Assembly: GCA_963675135.1 (NCBI GenBank)
Contig: OY776125.1
Location: 65,361,441-65,425,440, forward strand
Direction of reading: 5' to 3'
DNA from: Galeopsis tetrahit
Lineage: Eukaryota; Streptophyta; Magnoliopsida; Lamiales; Lamiaceae
Length of the DNA stretch: 64,000 bases
Positions 34,665 through 46,579 of this stretch are shown in pieces. A model generated the notes under the pieces. It had not been told where the DNA came from, searched no databases, and was given only the letters and a program-made list of their open reading frames with translations. Made by a program: the position numbers and the translations under genes. Each line of letters opens with the position of its first letter. Position 1 is the first letter of the stretch.

Positions 34665-35690
34665 CTACCACCACCTGGTGGATTAACAACATTGGGGCCT
34701 AGGCAGAGTTAGAAATGGCCAATATGGGTGCAGCAAACCAGGGCCTAGAAAGGGCTAAACTTGGTCTTTTTAAACACATGGTATGATTGTTGATGCTGCA
34801 TTGATATTCTTTTGTGATTATTTAAGACTCATTGGTAGGGTAGATTAGCCCAAGATAGGTGGGTAATCAGGCCTAAGATAAATGTCGAATTAGGCCTAAA
34901 ATAATATTTTTACCTAACACGCAAAAACATTCTTGATTATGTGCATATCAAATTATTGAAAGACGCACCATTTTTTATTCAATCTGAGTTAGTTGAGATA
35001 TCCGGTTTGACTATAGATCTCTCAACATATCTACCAAATGAGGCCTAATAGGATAATAGACCATATATTATGTAATCCCAAATGTGCAATTATAGATTCC
35101 CGGGACCGAGAGGGAAGGAATAAGAAGAAGGATGATTAATGGCATAAGTTATTTATTCTCTGGAGTGATTCCATATCAATTGTGTTCGTTGAAAAGCTAG
35201 AAGTTCTTGTTTGCAACTCTAGTTACCATTTTTCCTTGCTTGGGAATAACGGTTGAATGATTCAACAAGATTTTTAATCAAAGAGGGTCAAAATATAATT
35301 CTTTAAAAAAAAAAAAAAAAAGAGGAATAATATGTTGTTCACTATAGAGAGTAAAAATAGAAAATAAAAAATCAGTAATTTGAATAATACCAATTTCCAA
35401 AAGTTAAATCAAAATTTTCAAACCATAAATTCATCAAATAGTTCAATATATTGTTACATTATCCATATGCCAAGCTTGAGTAAAATAAATTTGAGATTCG
35501 ATCAGTTAAACCAAAGTATTAACAAGACCAATTAAAGTATTAACAAGACCAATTATTGCAAATATTGTATTAGAAACTCATTTCAATTTTTGAAAGTAGA
35601 AGTAATGAGTATAGAAATCTAAAAACTATAGTAGAACTAAGCTAAAACTGAAAGGTGCATCAAGCAGTTGTATTCCAAGAGATATATATC
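34665..35690. other. Intergenic DNA, nothing recognised
   Basis: AT-rich, no coding frame. A short duplication (TATTAACAAGACCAATTA at ~35517 and ~35538) and a 17-A run at ~35306-35322 are the only structures. Confidence 0.55.
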
Positions 35691-35754
35691 TGATACAGCG
35701 CACAAAGAAGAAGGATGTGGCGGGACAGGGCCCATAGTTAGTAGTTATAGTTTA

Positions 35755-36063
35755 CCCTCCGTGATTACTTGCACACTTTCCTTATTAGGAAATCCCAAGA
35801 TTACTTGCACGCTCCCAATATGGAAACAACCCACAAAATTAATACCCTCACATCATCAATTTATTTTCAAAACTGTCACTCATTTTGGACCGACATTTTC
35901 CCCTACATCTCACAAATCTCTCTTTACACCCCACTAAATCTCCTTTACACCTCACTAAATCACTCAAAATATCCCTCCTTTATTTTACCCCACATACCAC
36001 TAAATCCTCTTTTCTTAAAAAATATGTCGGTCAACCTGTGCAAGCTATTAAGGGGCGGAAGGG
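35755..36063. mobile_element. Stowaway-type MITE, family S1 copy 2, nested in 5' LTR
   Basis: Left CCCTCCGTGATTACTTGCAC and right ...CTGTGCAAGCTATTAAGGGGCGGAAGGG; interior shared with the MITE at 25251 (ACCACTAAATCC, GTCGGTCAACCTGTGCAA). It splits the 5' LTR: sequence left of it (CATAGTTAGTAGT) and right of it (GGGCTTTTC...CTATTCTAG) align to adjacent parts of the uninterrupted 3' LTR. Confidence 0.75.
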
Positions 36064-36489
36064 ATATTAGCTTTCAAATCACACGGGCTTTTCAGTTTTA
36101 TTCGCTATTCTAGATTGGGCATTCTTTTGGAATCGTTGTTTAAGGCTTAGGCTTGGATAGGATTCTTCCCAGTGTTATTCGTTTCTGCAGTTTGAATGAT
36201 TTATTTTAGTATATTGTGTGTGTGCACTTCCATGCCTCTAACAATTGGTCCAACTATGCTGGCCTTTGATCAGATTTATGACCGTAGCATGAATGGAGTT
36301 TCGCGTGGAGACGTTAGACATGGAAGTGGAGGCAATTCGCGAGGAGGCTTCTGGTCTGCGCGAGGGGTCTAATGAACAGAAAGTCCTAATTTGCACATGA
36401 AGGGACATAAGCGTCCGCGGCTGTACACCCGCCGCACCCAAGGGTTGCTGACCAAGAATTAGTCCAAGTTCCAACCAATTTTAACACCG

Positions 36490-36895
36490 ATGAAGCTGGA
36501 GTTTCCAGCTTCGAAGGCAGCAATCCTTCGCGTGTACAATACGCTGGAAGATATGAAGGTCAAATTGGCACTGATCGTCATGGAGGGAACGGCTCTCCAC
36601 TGGTTGCCGTGGCTATTGAGCCACTTCCCAAATTTGAGATGACGGAAATTGACGATTGAGTTGCTGCATCATTATGGAGACGACCTCAGGACTAGCCCAT
36701 ACAAGGATTTCGCTGGTACTTGCCAAACAGACTCCTTTCTTCGTCGATTTTTTTTGCATTTTTCAGCCGCTTCTCGACCACCTACAACTAAGCAGCTATC
36801 TCACGCCAAGTATCTTGACGATCAAAGGGCTTATGTTTTAAGTGTCATGAGCCCTATACACCTCTTCACACGTGTGCGAGTAAATCACTTCGGGT
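36490..36895 (+). pseudogene. Ty3/gypsy gag fragment
   Basis: Reads MKLEFPASKAAILRVYNTLE then VKLALIVMEGTALHWLPWLL, a TGA where Trp is expected (about 36641), then LTIELLHHYGDDLRTSPY. This is the usual gypsy gag sequence (retrotransposon gag domain) around the LHW...RYG motifs. The nucleocapsid zinc knuckle, protease, RT and integrase are absent; the interior jumps from gag to the last pol codons. Confidence 0.7.
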
Positions 36896-37311
36896 AATTT
36901 TGCTCCTGGACGAGGAGGGTGAGGACGACCCAGGAGAATCAGATTTCCCTACGATGGAGCAGTATGAGGGTGGATGAGGTTCGGTTTTGGGCTCAGTTTC
37001 CTAACTTCCGCCTTCATGACAAAGCTGTTCTTAAGGGGAAGGGAATTGATTCAGCGAATGTAGAAGAAGAGTACAGCAGGCTAGGGATTATAGTTAGTAC
37101 TTAGTAGTATCTTTTATTATGATTTGCATGGGCTTTTCTAAAACAGACTTTTTTGTTATTCTATATGTATCATTCTCTATTCTAGGGTATTCTTTTGGGA
37201 TCATTGTTTACGGCTTAGGCTTGAGAGAGATTCTTCTCGGAGTTTTTCTTTTATGCAGTTTGAATTTACTATTTTAGTATCTCGTGTGTGTGCACTTCCT
37301 TCCCCCTAACA

Positions 37312-39179
37312 ATATCCTTCTTTAAAATAAATATATAAATATATCATGTGTTCTAGAACCAAACTTGAATCTCATCTCCAGAAATAAAGATTCAACTAAA
37401 ACTGCAACGAAGTAAAATGGTAGTTATCAGAAAATATAAAGCTCTTTCATAACTGAGTATTAAGAAACTGTAAACTTGACGTGAAAAGTTAAATTATAAA
37501 AATGCAAAATCTTCTGAAAGCCCATACTACGAAATCAACTACCTTAGAGTTCTACGTAGTTACAAAAGCACTTCATACACTGAAGTGCAGGAAAAAGTTT
37601 TTTGATGGAAGTTAACGTGATTCATCTATTGCAGTGACCACTCACCAAGTCACCATTAAATATAACGTTATGGTGCCATCACCCTCAAGTTAGAGAATTA
37701 CTTATAAGACCGTGGATAATCATTTTTATTTAACATGAAATAGTAGCCCCAGCAACTATTAACATAGATGTAAAGAGAGGAGAACGAAAGAATAGGGAAA
37801 AGACTAGCCATACCAAATATGTGAACGGAATAAACCAAGTACCTCAAAGTAGTGCATGTATATGAGCATCAGTTTCAGAGCAGTCAAAAGACTATCATGA
37901 GTAACAATTTCTTGTAAAGGCCAAGAACCTGTTTGTAGGATTTAGGAAGAAAGAAAGAGTCACCAACAGAGTAAACCAATAATAAATTATTAAGGGTGCA
38001 ACATTGGGAAAAAATCTCTAATTTTTCACGAGAAAGAAGACCATTCACCCAAGACCAGGAACACTGATACAATGAAAACAATAGCAAGAGAAACTCAATA
38101 ATGTTCTAATAGAAATGAATATTAAATTGGTTAACTTTCACTGATATATAAAGTTGTCAAGATATAAATATGTGGGAGGCATTTTATCTAGTGTGCGTAA
38201 CCAAGTACTTCATCCATGGGCCATGGCTATTTCTGATGATTTTCACTTGACATCAACAATATGCAAAACGGACCATCATTATGCAAAGCTATTGTAAACG
38301 CAATGAATTGGGAAAAAAATATATGCTTATATAAAGAGCATAACATATGAATCACATAATTTCTATAAAATTCTAAGGTCCATCAGCAGAGGATTCCATT
38401 AACTGCTTTGTCACAAAAAGTGAAGGTATATAAAGAGAAAAAATATCAAATGGCATTGTTCATTGCTATATCTTTTTTAGTATAATACAGTTATACAGGA
38501 TAACTGTAACCTCGTATGAATGCCTGCAATTAAAAACTTGAATGCTTTTGTTTACATATTCATATCTCCATAGTAAATGAATGGATCTCAAGACAAACAT
38601 ATGCTTTGGAGGAGAAGACAGAGTACAGTTCAGATATATCTTCTTTCCCATGCTTGACTGATAACTAGGGAGGTATACATAAAATAGAAGGACAAAAACT
38701 TGTGTGAGACCGTCTCACTGATCTTTTTCCGTGAGATGGATCCCTTTTAACCCATATTCCATATTTTCGGGTAGGACAACCCTTTTTTTTTTCTTCCAGA
38801 TTTTATGTTTGTAAAAAAAGTGATAATGTTTAAATAAAAAGTAACTATCACTTTTTACTCAAACATTGTCACTTTTTACATGAGGGTCAAGGGAGACCTG
38901 TCTCACAGATCTCATTCCGTGAGACGGTCTCACCCAAGACTAGCTCAAATGGAAGAACCTTTCAGAGAGTGTTATGACCAACATAACCTTTAAATAAAAG
39001 AAAACAGTGCAAAACATGGATTCCATTTTTCACTAGTTCTGATTTAAATTTGTCCAATGGAGAACAATGATAACTTGACGAAAACAAGTGTAATCAAATG
39101 AAGCAAGTGACAAAAGAGATATGCAGATCTTAAACAAATATGCCCAGCATAGCCTCTATAACACAAAAAAATAAGATTA
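37312..39179. other. Intergenic or intronic DNA with a possible exon
   Basis: Mostly AT-rich without family resemblance. One candidate minus-strand exon, 37928-37843 (86 bp), has a pyrimidine-rich acceptor (TCCTACAAACAG) and donor GAG|GTACTT and encodes 28 open codons starting SWPLQEIVTHDSLLTALKLM. I could not connect it to neighbouring exons or name a protein, so it stays a hint. A MITE at 38699 is listed separately. Confidence 0.35.
38699..38938. mobile_element. MITE with GTGAGACCGTCTCA ends (240 bp)
   Basis: Left CTTGTGTGAGACCGTCTCA and right TGAGACGGTCTCACCCAAG are inverted repeats (19 bp, one mismatch), each containing the nested palindrome GAGACCGTCTC. The repeat continues inward with GATC and CCGTGAGA words. 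Target duplication not clear. Confidence 0.75.
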
Positions 39180-39423
39180 TGTTACGTATAAAAGAAGGGA
39201 AAAGGCCAGCTAGTTAGGCTGGGTAGTACTTAGCAGCTTAGTTAGTTAGTATGTTGGTTAGTTGGTTGGCAACTGTCTATTATAAATGGGGCAGTAGTAT
39301 TGTAGTTGCAGATATTATTGAAGAATTATTAGTTGTTTTCAGCCTTTCGGGCTTTTGGCTTGGGCGGATTCATTCCGTGGTTACTTTCGTTATATTCAAA
39401 GTATTGGCTCTCTTGTTCTAACA
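39180..39423 (+). mobile_element. Solo LTR (244 bp) with perfect 5-bp target duplication
   Basis: Begins TGTTACG and ends TCTAACA (terminal repeat TGTTA/TAACA), flanked by GATTA (39175-39179) and GATTA (39424-39428). Contains TATAAATGG at ~39281-39289, a TATA box. Size and ends fit a small gypsy or TRIM LTR; no internal region remains. Intact duplication suggests a relatively recent event. Confidence 0.85.
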
Positions 39424-40762
39424 GATTATGATTAACTCAACAAAGTCAGTCGTGAATAAGCAAACAGAGATGGCTCATGCATCCATGACTTATCCAAGCT
39501 AAGTATAAACACCATTATTAGAACCCAATTGTTTTTAACAACATAAATGTTAACAAATACTTGAAAATGGTTTTCTAAACTCTTCCAATCAAGATGGTTA
39601 CAAAATAATGAGATTTTTTTCTCAATAATTGCCACTAATTTAGTATAAAAATATTCAACACCTTGAGTTGCTTTCAATATGTATTCGCAAGAAAAATTGA
39701 TGTGCATTTGCTCTGAATTGGTTAATAAAAAACAGACAGTACCTTGGTGCTGATTTGCCTTTCTACTACACAAAAGATTGTTATCATATTAAATGGGCCT
39801 GAGTATATCATTGCAGGGGAAAAACAAAACTATATAAGTCATGTTATTGAAATGCTTGTTGAACAGTTCTAAACTAGGTGAAGGCAATTTTTGGAATAAT
39901 TTATTTGAGAATGAATATTATTTAAATATAAGACCAAAAAATTGGGGAAAACGAGGCAAGATATTACGAGGTTAGTAGTAGTTGTGGTTTGGTTTGTTCA
40001 TCCATTTTTACAGAAACACTACAGAAAGTAAACACCTCATGCATTCATATGTCCTGCATTAGCCAGTGTCTGTATACATCATCTAACTGATGTTCTCAGC
40101 ATCTGTAAATTATACAAGTATCTTCAATTCGAAGAACATCAACAAGAACTATTCACAAGAATATGTTTAGCAGAATATACTTCATGAGACACAGATAATA
40201 AAATGTTCCCCCCAATGCACCTAAAGTTAGCATTCATAGACTTGTACCTTAGTTACTGGAATAAACAGCTTGGGCTACTCCATTTCTAATATACTAAAAT
40301 CACAAAATTATTTCCTGAATCTTGACTATCCAAAAATTTTCTCTTGGTGAGAGCCAAACTGTAGAGAAAAAATTACGAGTTTTCTGTAATTAGCTAGGTA
40401 AATTAAAAGCTATGCTTATCAAACAATCTCATTTGTTAGTTGCATTCCCATATAAATAGTACATTAAAATTCATGGCTGGTTTTGACATAATTAGCGAAT
40501 TGATGTCACAGGTTCTTACAACAGATGAAACGTAATTCCGTAGCTTAAGAAAGAACGGAAAAAGTCACAGCTAATGGAATGCTAAGAATTACAAATGCTT
40601 TTAAGGAAGGAGATGGCCACCAATATTCACATTAAACTTGACAGAAGAAATACTGAAATTGAAAGCATTGCCACAAAGCACAGATACACAAGAACATTTT
40701 AAAGTCACCATTTAAAGAAGCATCATGACATCATCAGCAGGATTTCTCTATAAGCATTGGTG

Positions 40763-40945
40763 GTAATCCAAGGATCTCTTAATTTGGCATTTAACCCAGC
40801 AAAAACACTATTACTTCAAAACTATGATTCTTTCCTAACGTAACTTTCCACCAAAAAAATTCTGGCCCATTCACACTATCAAAAAAGATAAAAGGTGAAT
40901 CAGTCAATCCAAGTCATTGTAGTGATAAAGGATTATCCAAACATT
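40763..40945 (+). repeat. Direct duplication, copy 1
   Basis: From GTAATCCAAGGATCTCTTAA to ATTATCCAAACATT it aligns with 41243-41442 (shared: GGATCTCTTAATTTG, CATTTAACCCAGCAAA, CAATCCAAGTCAT, GATTATCCA). The copies are ~480 bp apart with many substitutions and small indels, so the duplication is old. Further shared pieces (GGGGATATCCAAAAGTTCCA at ~41078 and ~41450) suggest the duplicated block was larger. Confidence 0.8.
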
Positions 40946-41242
40946 AAGGAGTCCAGTAGGCCCAAAGCTTAATAGAGCAGAAAATGCTTCAAGATAGTTG
41001 AACACTAGCTCGAAGCAGTACATTTATCCTCTTTTTTTTTATATGGAGTATTTCAATTTTATCATATCAATTACCTAGGGGATATCCAAAAGTTCCAAAT
41101 AGTTCACTTCCAAATGCTTCTTGTTTGGTACCTATTTGGAACTAATCCTAAGGACTGATGTATTTCAACAAGTTCCAAATAGTTCACATCCAAGATTAGT
41201 ATTTCAATTTTTTTTTTTTATATTGTCTTTATAAGGACTGAT

Positions 41243-41442
41243 GTAATCCTAAGGATCTCTTAATTTGACATTTAACCCAGCAAACCTAGTTTACTCCAAA
41301 TCCAACACTGTGATTCTTCCTCATGTGGCATTCCACTGTAAATTTTATGGCTCACTCAATCAGTATCAAAAAATATAAAAGGCAGAAGAGACAATCCAAG
41401 TCATGGTAGTGACAACTGACAAGAAAGATTATCCAGACATTC
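41243..41442 (+). repeat. Direct duplication, copy 2
   Basis: Partner of the copy at 40763-40945; see there for shared motifs. Neither copy has transposon termini or coding potential. Confidence 0.8.
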
Positions 41443-43294
41443 TCTAGGGGATATCCAAAAGTTCCATAGTGATACCTTGAGAAATTTCCATGCCGAAATG
41501 ACGTGACAAAGAGTTGGGAGCTTGGAGCTGCTGACAGGCTAATATAGGGTAGTTACAGGAAGAGAAATAATGTTCAGTAACACTACTGCCACTAAATTAG
41601 CAGAGTTAAAATTGCATGCAGAAGCGAGCGTGAAGGGGAAAATCTTGAACCAGTTACTGTAGAACCCAGTACCGAACCCATAAATGGGTAGACATAACAA
41701 ATATGCATTCGCTAGTTTGACTTCTCCTATGATATGTTCATAAACGAAAAAATATAAACAGAGTTGATCAGATCAAGGCACAAGGGAACAAAATGAAGTT
41801 ACAAGAAGAACTAACAAACAATGTAAGAAGCATATTTGTCAAAATAAATATCCATTATAGGAACAGGTTTTATTTAGATTTCAAGGAGAACTAATTAGGC
41901 ATATTCCTTTACCTCTAAATCCTCAGCCAGTTACACTAATAGGCAATCTCAGTAACTCCAATTCTAAATTTATAGTTATTTCTTGAATAAGGAGTACATG
42001 ATAGCCATTGGCTCTATATATTTTATTTCCATTTTACTTGACTTGAATTTATCGTTATTCGAATCAAGTTAACCAACTCCAGTATCATTATCCCTTAAAC
42101 TAGTTCCCGCAAAGATTTTAAACATAAGACAATTGAATTATATTTTCACCAAATCTATATAACTTCTTGGAGAGCGAAACGAAGCTCATGCCACACTCAT
42201 TGCAGATGCACGTAATTCAATAATTAATTAGGGCACAATTAAAAAAAAATAGTGTGTCTAATTTCAATAAGCTGTCAGTTTGAGAATTAAAAAAAAAAAA
42301 AAGAGTAATCTAAACAGGCATACAGTGATTACCCGTTAGATCAAACAGTAGAGACGATATCGGCGGCTAAGATATAGGAGTATCAAAAAGGTAGAATTCA
42401 GCTCACAATCTCATCTTCCTGGACTCGGTGGCGGGTTGTTCGGGTTCGGCAATCATAGAATCGATGGAGGTGGTAATTAGGAGAAGGCCAGGAGCGTGGA
42501 CATGGCGGTGGGAAACGAGAGTAAATAATTTCCCAATTACTCCATCTGTCTCTCGGATAACTTACATCCTAAAAAAAAAACTTACATAATAAAAATGAAT
42601 GTACTGGTTGATGGTATAATATAAAGCGGAGGAGTATGTTGGGATAATATTCATCCACCTCTAATCTAATCTAATCTAATCTAATTGTAATTTCTTATGT
42701 TTAGTTTTGATGCAAAAATCAGATTAGTAGAGTATAGTTAGAATAATCATTTGTAATACAGAAGTAAGGTTAGCTAAGATGTTCTTATAAATCTTAGAAG
42801 TAATGTATATGTCTAAGTATAAGTCTGAAATTAACTACTAATATGCTACAAATTCAGAAGACCATTCAACAGATATGAGCTCGTCTGATATTGTCTATTA
42901 GAAACCTTAAAAGAGCATTCAAGTCAAGCTCATCTGAATTTCAGATGACAGTTAGTATTTATGATGAACATACCTTGAAGAAGTGTAAGTTCATTTATGA
43001 TGCTACAATATGGAAGTAAAGGTAATGATAACAAAAGACAAAGAGAATGTCGGGCTTGTTCTGAATTGCTTTATCAGAAGACAAGACAGTTAGTCAATCA
43101 ACCAAGCTGATGTGGACCAATGAGCACATGACAACTCAGCTATAAGAGTTGACTTTGACTAGGATGCAGAGACCTTTATGCAGAGTCGTACAAGCATTAA
43201 ATGCAGAGTCGTACAAGCATTAAATGCAGATTACCATTTATGGTAATAACGTACTAGAATAAATAACGATCATCTACTAATGAAGATCTTTACC

Positions 43295-44082
43295 GAGGAG
43301 TGGACACAAAACCGAAAAAACCGAATTTCCGAACTGAATCGACGATTTTCGGTTTATTTGGTTCGGTTTTCGGTTCGGTTCGGTTCGGTTTGATTTTAAA
43401 AAAAAAATCGGTTTAAGGGTTCGGTTCGGTTTATATTTTTCAAAAATCGAATAAACCGAACCGACCGAATTATAAATATAAATAAAAAACAATAAATATA
43501 TAAATACTTTATTAAAAAACCCTAGTTCTAAAATTTCATTATCTGCCGTTTTTTCTATTTCCTCTGTCTTCTTCCTTTTCATGGGATTTCTATTTTCTTC
43601 CGATTGAGCGTCTCTTCTGTTCAGCCTCTCGCGTCACAACCTTCTCTTTTGCCACTTCACAGTTCACACCAAGTAGTATCAAATTCCTGTTTTTCAATTC
43701 TATTTTTTTGATGAAAAAATATAAGAATATTGGGGGTGGAGGCGTGTAACCGTGGAGCAACCGAGCAAATCCCTTTTCTTCAAGCCCCTGTAAGCGGTAG
43801 ATGCATATATAATGTAACTAATTAATTAGAATCCCCTTTTCTTCAAGCCCACTGTTCTGGTATCGTAAATAAGAATGAATATATGATATAGAACTAATTA
43901 AAAATATTTTATGCAAAAAATATTCGGTTCAAACTGAATAGAACGAACCAATCGAAATTTAATTCGGTTCGATTCGGTTTTACAAAAATTTGGTTCAGTT
44001 GCGGTTCAATTTTTTTAAATTACGGTTATTTCGGTTCGGTTGAAAAATGTCCAAAACCGAACCGACCGAATGCCCACCCCTA
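43295..44082. mobile_element. hAT-like nonautonomous element (788 bp) rich in CGGTTCGGTT
   Basis: Left end GAGGAGTGGAC and right end reverse-complemented TAGGGGTGGGC match at 8 of 11 positions. Flanks TCTTTACC (43287-43294) and TCTCTACC (44083-44090) agree at 7 of 8, a hAT duplication. Both ends carry dense CCGAA/TTCGG words, with CGGTTCGGTTCGG near 43372-43388. The short minus-strand frame at 43582-43277 arises from these repeats and is not a gene. Part of this element is copied, inverted, at 47062-47548. Confidence 0.8.
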
Positions 44083-45012
44083 TCTCTACCCACAAATGGA
44101 AGATTTATTTGCAACGGCTAGTTTCTCACCAACGACCAGTTTGAAGCTCAAATCCTCTATAAATACAACACTTGTTTTTTGGAACAACTTACGGAAACTC
44201 CAAGCAAGAACTCCCAGAATTCAGTTGTCCTCGAGAACAAGGCTTTCTGAAAACATTCTAAGTATTGAGTTCTTTAGAGCCTTCAAAGATTATCTCTAAG
44301 TTTCTGATCCTAAGACTGCATAAAGAATTCCATCTTTAGTGTTTAGATTAGCAGTGTGTTTTTAAACATATTGAGTTGGTTATACACATATCTTTACATT
44401 TGCAGTTTAAAACCAATTGTAAAGGATACTTGTTTCCTAACCAACAAGTAGATCTGTATCCTCAGAAAGTAGTTGAGGATCTTGATGACAAAGTCTTCTC
44501 TTGGGACTCCAAAGCAGCAAGATAGTAAATTTCACTATCTAATTAGTGAGAGTGGACGTAGGATATTGAGATCCAAACCACTATAAATACTTGTGTTCTT
44601 TATTGTTTTATTTACTTTATGTATATCATTTTTATTGTTTATACATACATACTTTGTAAAGCATACGTTTTTAAAAGAGTCAAAATCCCACTAAGTATAA
44701 GTTTTATAAATCAACAACTATCATGTATCAACTGATATCACTCATCTGTTTTAAAGTCATTCTTTAAAAAGATTTTTATAAAATACCCACGAGTCTAAAC
44801 ATTTAGGGCCTACACATTTCCGCACCTTAGCTGTTCAGATAACTTTCCAACTAACCAGCTGATTTAAGCAATCAGTAGGTTTGTTATCTTAGTCTTCTAT
44901 ACACACTCGCACTCTAAAGATCAGAACATCTTATTTGCATTCAGACGATAGAGTATCTAACTCTTTTGATCATCTCATCTGATCTAAACACGGAAAAGTT
45001 TTTAAAATACAT

Positions 45013-45052
45013 AGAAAGTCTATTCAACCCCCTCCCCCCCTCTAGACTTTCT
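45013..45052 (+). repeat. C-loop hairpin near 3' end of family C LTR
   Basis: Arms AGAAAGTCTA (45013-45022) and TAGACTTTCT (45043-45052) pair perfectly over 10 bp around a 20-nt loop that is almost only C and T. It ends 25 nt before the LTR end and 27 nt before the primer-binding site. Confidence 0.85.
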
Positions 45053-45079
45053 CATTATACTCCTTTTGGGACCAACAAG

Positions 45080-45091
45080 TGGTATCAGAGC
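45080..45091 (+). promoter_or_regulatory. Primer-binding site, initiator Met-tRNA
   Basis: TGGTATCAGAGC two bases after the LTR end; complementary to the 3' end of plant initiator methionine tRNA, the usual minus-strand primer of copia elements. Confidence 0.9.
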
Positions 45092-45213
45092 AGTGGTTCT
45101 AACGAGCTGCTGGTTTTGTTACTTAACTTCTAAGGAAGAAGTTCTTGTAGCTCACTAGAACAGATCTATACTTTGAAAACACTATTTTTCATAAAACTCA
45201 TACATATTTCAAC

Positions 45214-46534
45214 ATGGGAGGTGATTCTTACACTCGTAACTTGCCTATATTTTCAGTTGATGAATATGACTTCTGGAAGGCAAGAATGGAGGTTGCTTTT
45301 AGCCAAATCCATGATCTGATGTGGGATGTGATCACAGATGGACCTATCATTGTGATGGCTCCGAATACAGCCACAGGTAACCCCGAGGCTCATGTTGGTC
45401 AGCTAGTGCCAAAGAATAGAGTCGATTTCACACCAGATGAGGCGAAGCAAAACAACCTCGACAGAATAGCTAAGAATATGATTTTAACTTCTGTTCCTAA
45501 TGAATATGCTAGTAAAATTATTCGGCTGAAAAACTGCCATAGCAATGTGGGAAACATTAGTTATTATGTGCGAAGGCATAGAACAGATAAAGGAAAATAA
45601 GCTCATTACGACAGTACAAAGTTTGACAACTTCAAGATGCTGCCTTGTGTGAATATTGACCAAATGGACAATAGGTTTACCAGAATATTAAATGAAATAG
45701 AGGATCTAGGTAAGACATACTTGAAAAGTGAAGTCAACGCTAAAGTATTGCATGCTTTACCCAAGATCTGGCTAACTAAAGTATGGATCATTAAAAATGA
45801 TAAAGATTTTTGGAATTAGTCCATTTAAACTCTATTTTAAACTCTCAAGGCACACAAATATGATGTTGAAAGAGCAAATGAGACAGGTGATGAACATGCA
45901 TCAACTTCTTCTTCTAAAGCTGTTGCTTTCAAAGCTTCAGCAGCCGCCAAGGGTTCTAGTCGTTCGTTCAGGCAAAGAATCCAAAGTGAGAGAAGAGGTG
46001 ATTCCTTCAGATCTCAGCCTGCAGGAACAGATGGCCTTAATGATGAAGAGATTTGATAAACTTCAATCTCAACATTGTAAGTATAAAAAAATCTATAAGG
46101 ATTATAAAGATAAAAGATCTAACCATGCAGGAGGCTCATCATCTTCATATAAGTCCAAAAACCGATCAGAATGCACTCCCGAGCGTCGAAGAGAAGAACA
46201 TAGTTCTTCCAGAATAGAAGAGTCTTCTGATCGTAGAGGAAGTAACAGAAGAGATGTTACTCCTATTCGAAGCTCTAGGGATTGTAAGTATTTATGTTAT
46301 ACATGTAATAAACCTGGTCATTTTAGTGTTGAATGTCCAAATCTTACTCCCAAAGAGCGTGATGCACTTAAAGCCAGACGAGAGAGGAAATTCTCTTCCA
46401 GAAGGAGATCCATGATGGCAGATGAGGAGAGTAGTTATTCATATGATGAACTACCTTCCTTAGATGAGTCAGGAATTCTGACTGATGGAGATGACACTCT
46501 CTTGAATGATCATTTCATGATGGAAAGAGAATAA
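45214..46534 (+). pseudogene. gag of copia element C, frameshifted
   Basis: ATG at 45214 opens a SIRE-type gag (MGGDSYTRNLPIFSVDEYDF; later DRIAKNMILTSVPNEYASKI). Frame is lost between ~45540 and 45600 (stop at 45600), again near 45620-45640 and near 45820, and a piece around 45850-46050 is read in different frames. The zinc knuckle CYTCNKPGHFSVEC (CX2CX4HX4C) is intact at ~46296-46337, followed by a basic RRERKFSSRR segment and an acidic C-terminus ending at 46534. Order and length match gag of element B. Confidence 0.8.
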
Positions 46535-46579
46535 AAAGAGGATCGCGTGGATCTACTAAAGAGAGGAGGACAAGAAGCT

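Larger units (their letters stand above)
35691..37311 (+). mobile_element. Short deleted Ty3/gypsy-derived element with both LTRs and perfect target duplication
   Basis: Flanked by ATATC (35686-35690) and ATATC (37312-37316). 5' LTR 35691-36243 begins TGATACAGCG and ends CTAACA, with a MITE nested inside. 3' LTR 37047-37311 (265 bp) begins TGATTCAGCG and ends CTAACA. The ~800-bp interior keeps a gag piece and the last codons of pol (about 36988-37046, PNFRLHDKAV) ending in a purine-rich tract AAGGGGAAGGGAA directly before the 3' LTR. It is too short to be autonomous, so it is a deletion derivative that either transposed in trans or shrank after insertion. Confidence 0.85.
39424..42636. other. 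Unassigned AT-rich DNA, possibly intronic
   Basis: No recognisable coding region. Apart from a direct duplication (separate entry) I see no transposon ends. Near 42530-42400 the minus strand has a GC-richer piece with ATG at ~42458 opening a short frame beginning MIAEPEQPATESRKMRL and running into a GTGAGC donor-like site. It has the look of a first exon but without a partner. An exon-poor gene with long introns, transcribed leftwards, cannot be excluded. Confidence 0.35.
42637..45077 (+). mobile_element. 5' LTR of SIRE-type copia element C, split by a hAT-like insertion
   Basis: Begins TGTTGGGATAATATTC and ends GGGACCAACA, followed directly by AG and a primer-binding site. Without the 788-bp insertion (43295-44082) and its 8-bp duplication the LTR is ~1,645 bp. 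It has a (CTAAT)5 microsatellite at 42661-42685 and a TATA box in CTCTATAAATACAACAC near 44157-44164. Element C continues to ~47646 with gag, protease and the start of integrase, then is interrupted. Confidence 0.85.

Noticed and set aside
38466..38651. Possible 13-bp micro-exon GCATTCATACGAG on the minus strand
   Set aside because: Splice-like flanks occur by chance at this length and there is no neighbouring coding exon to join.
39432..39773. 113-codon minus-strand frame
   Set aside because: No recognisable domain, no conserved neighbour and composition typical of chance frames; not strong enough to call a gene.
43277..43582. Minus-strand 101-codon frame in LTR C
   Set aside because: It lies across the CGGTTCGGTT repeats of the hAT-like insertion and reads as repeated N-R-T-E-P words.
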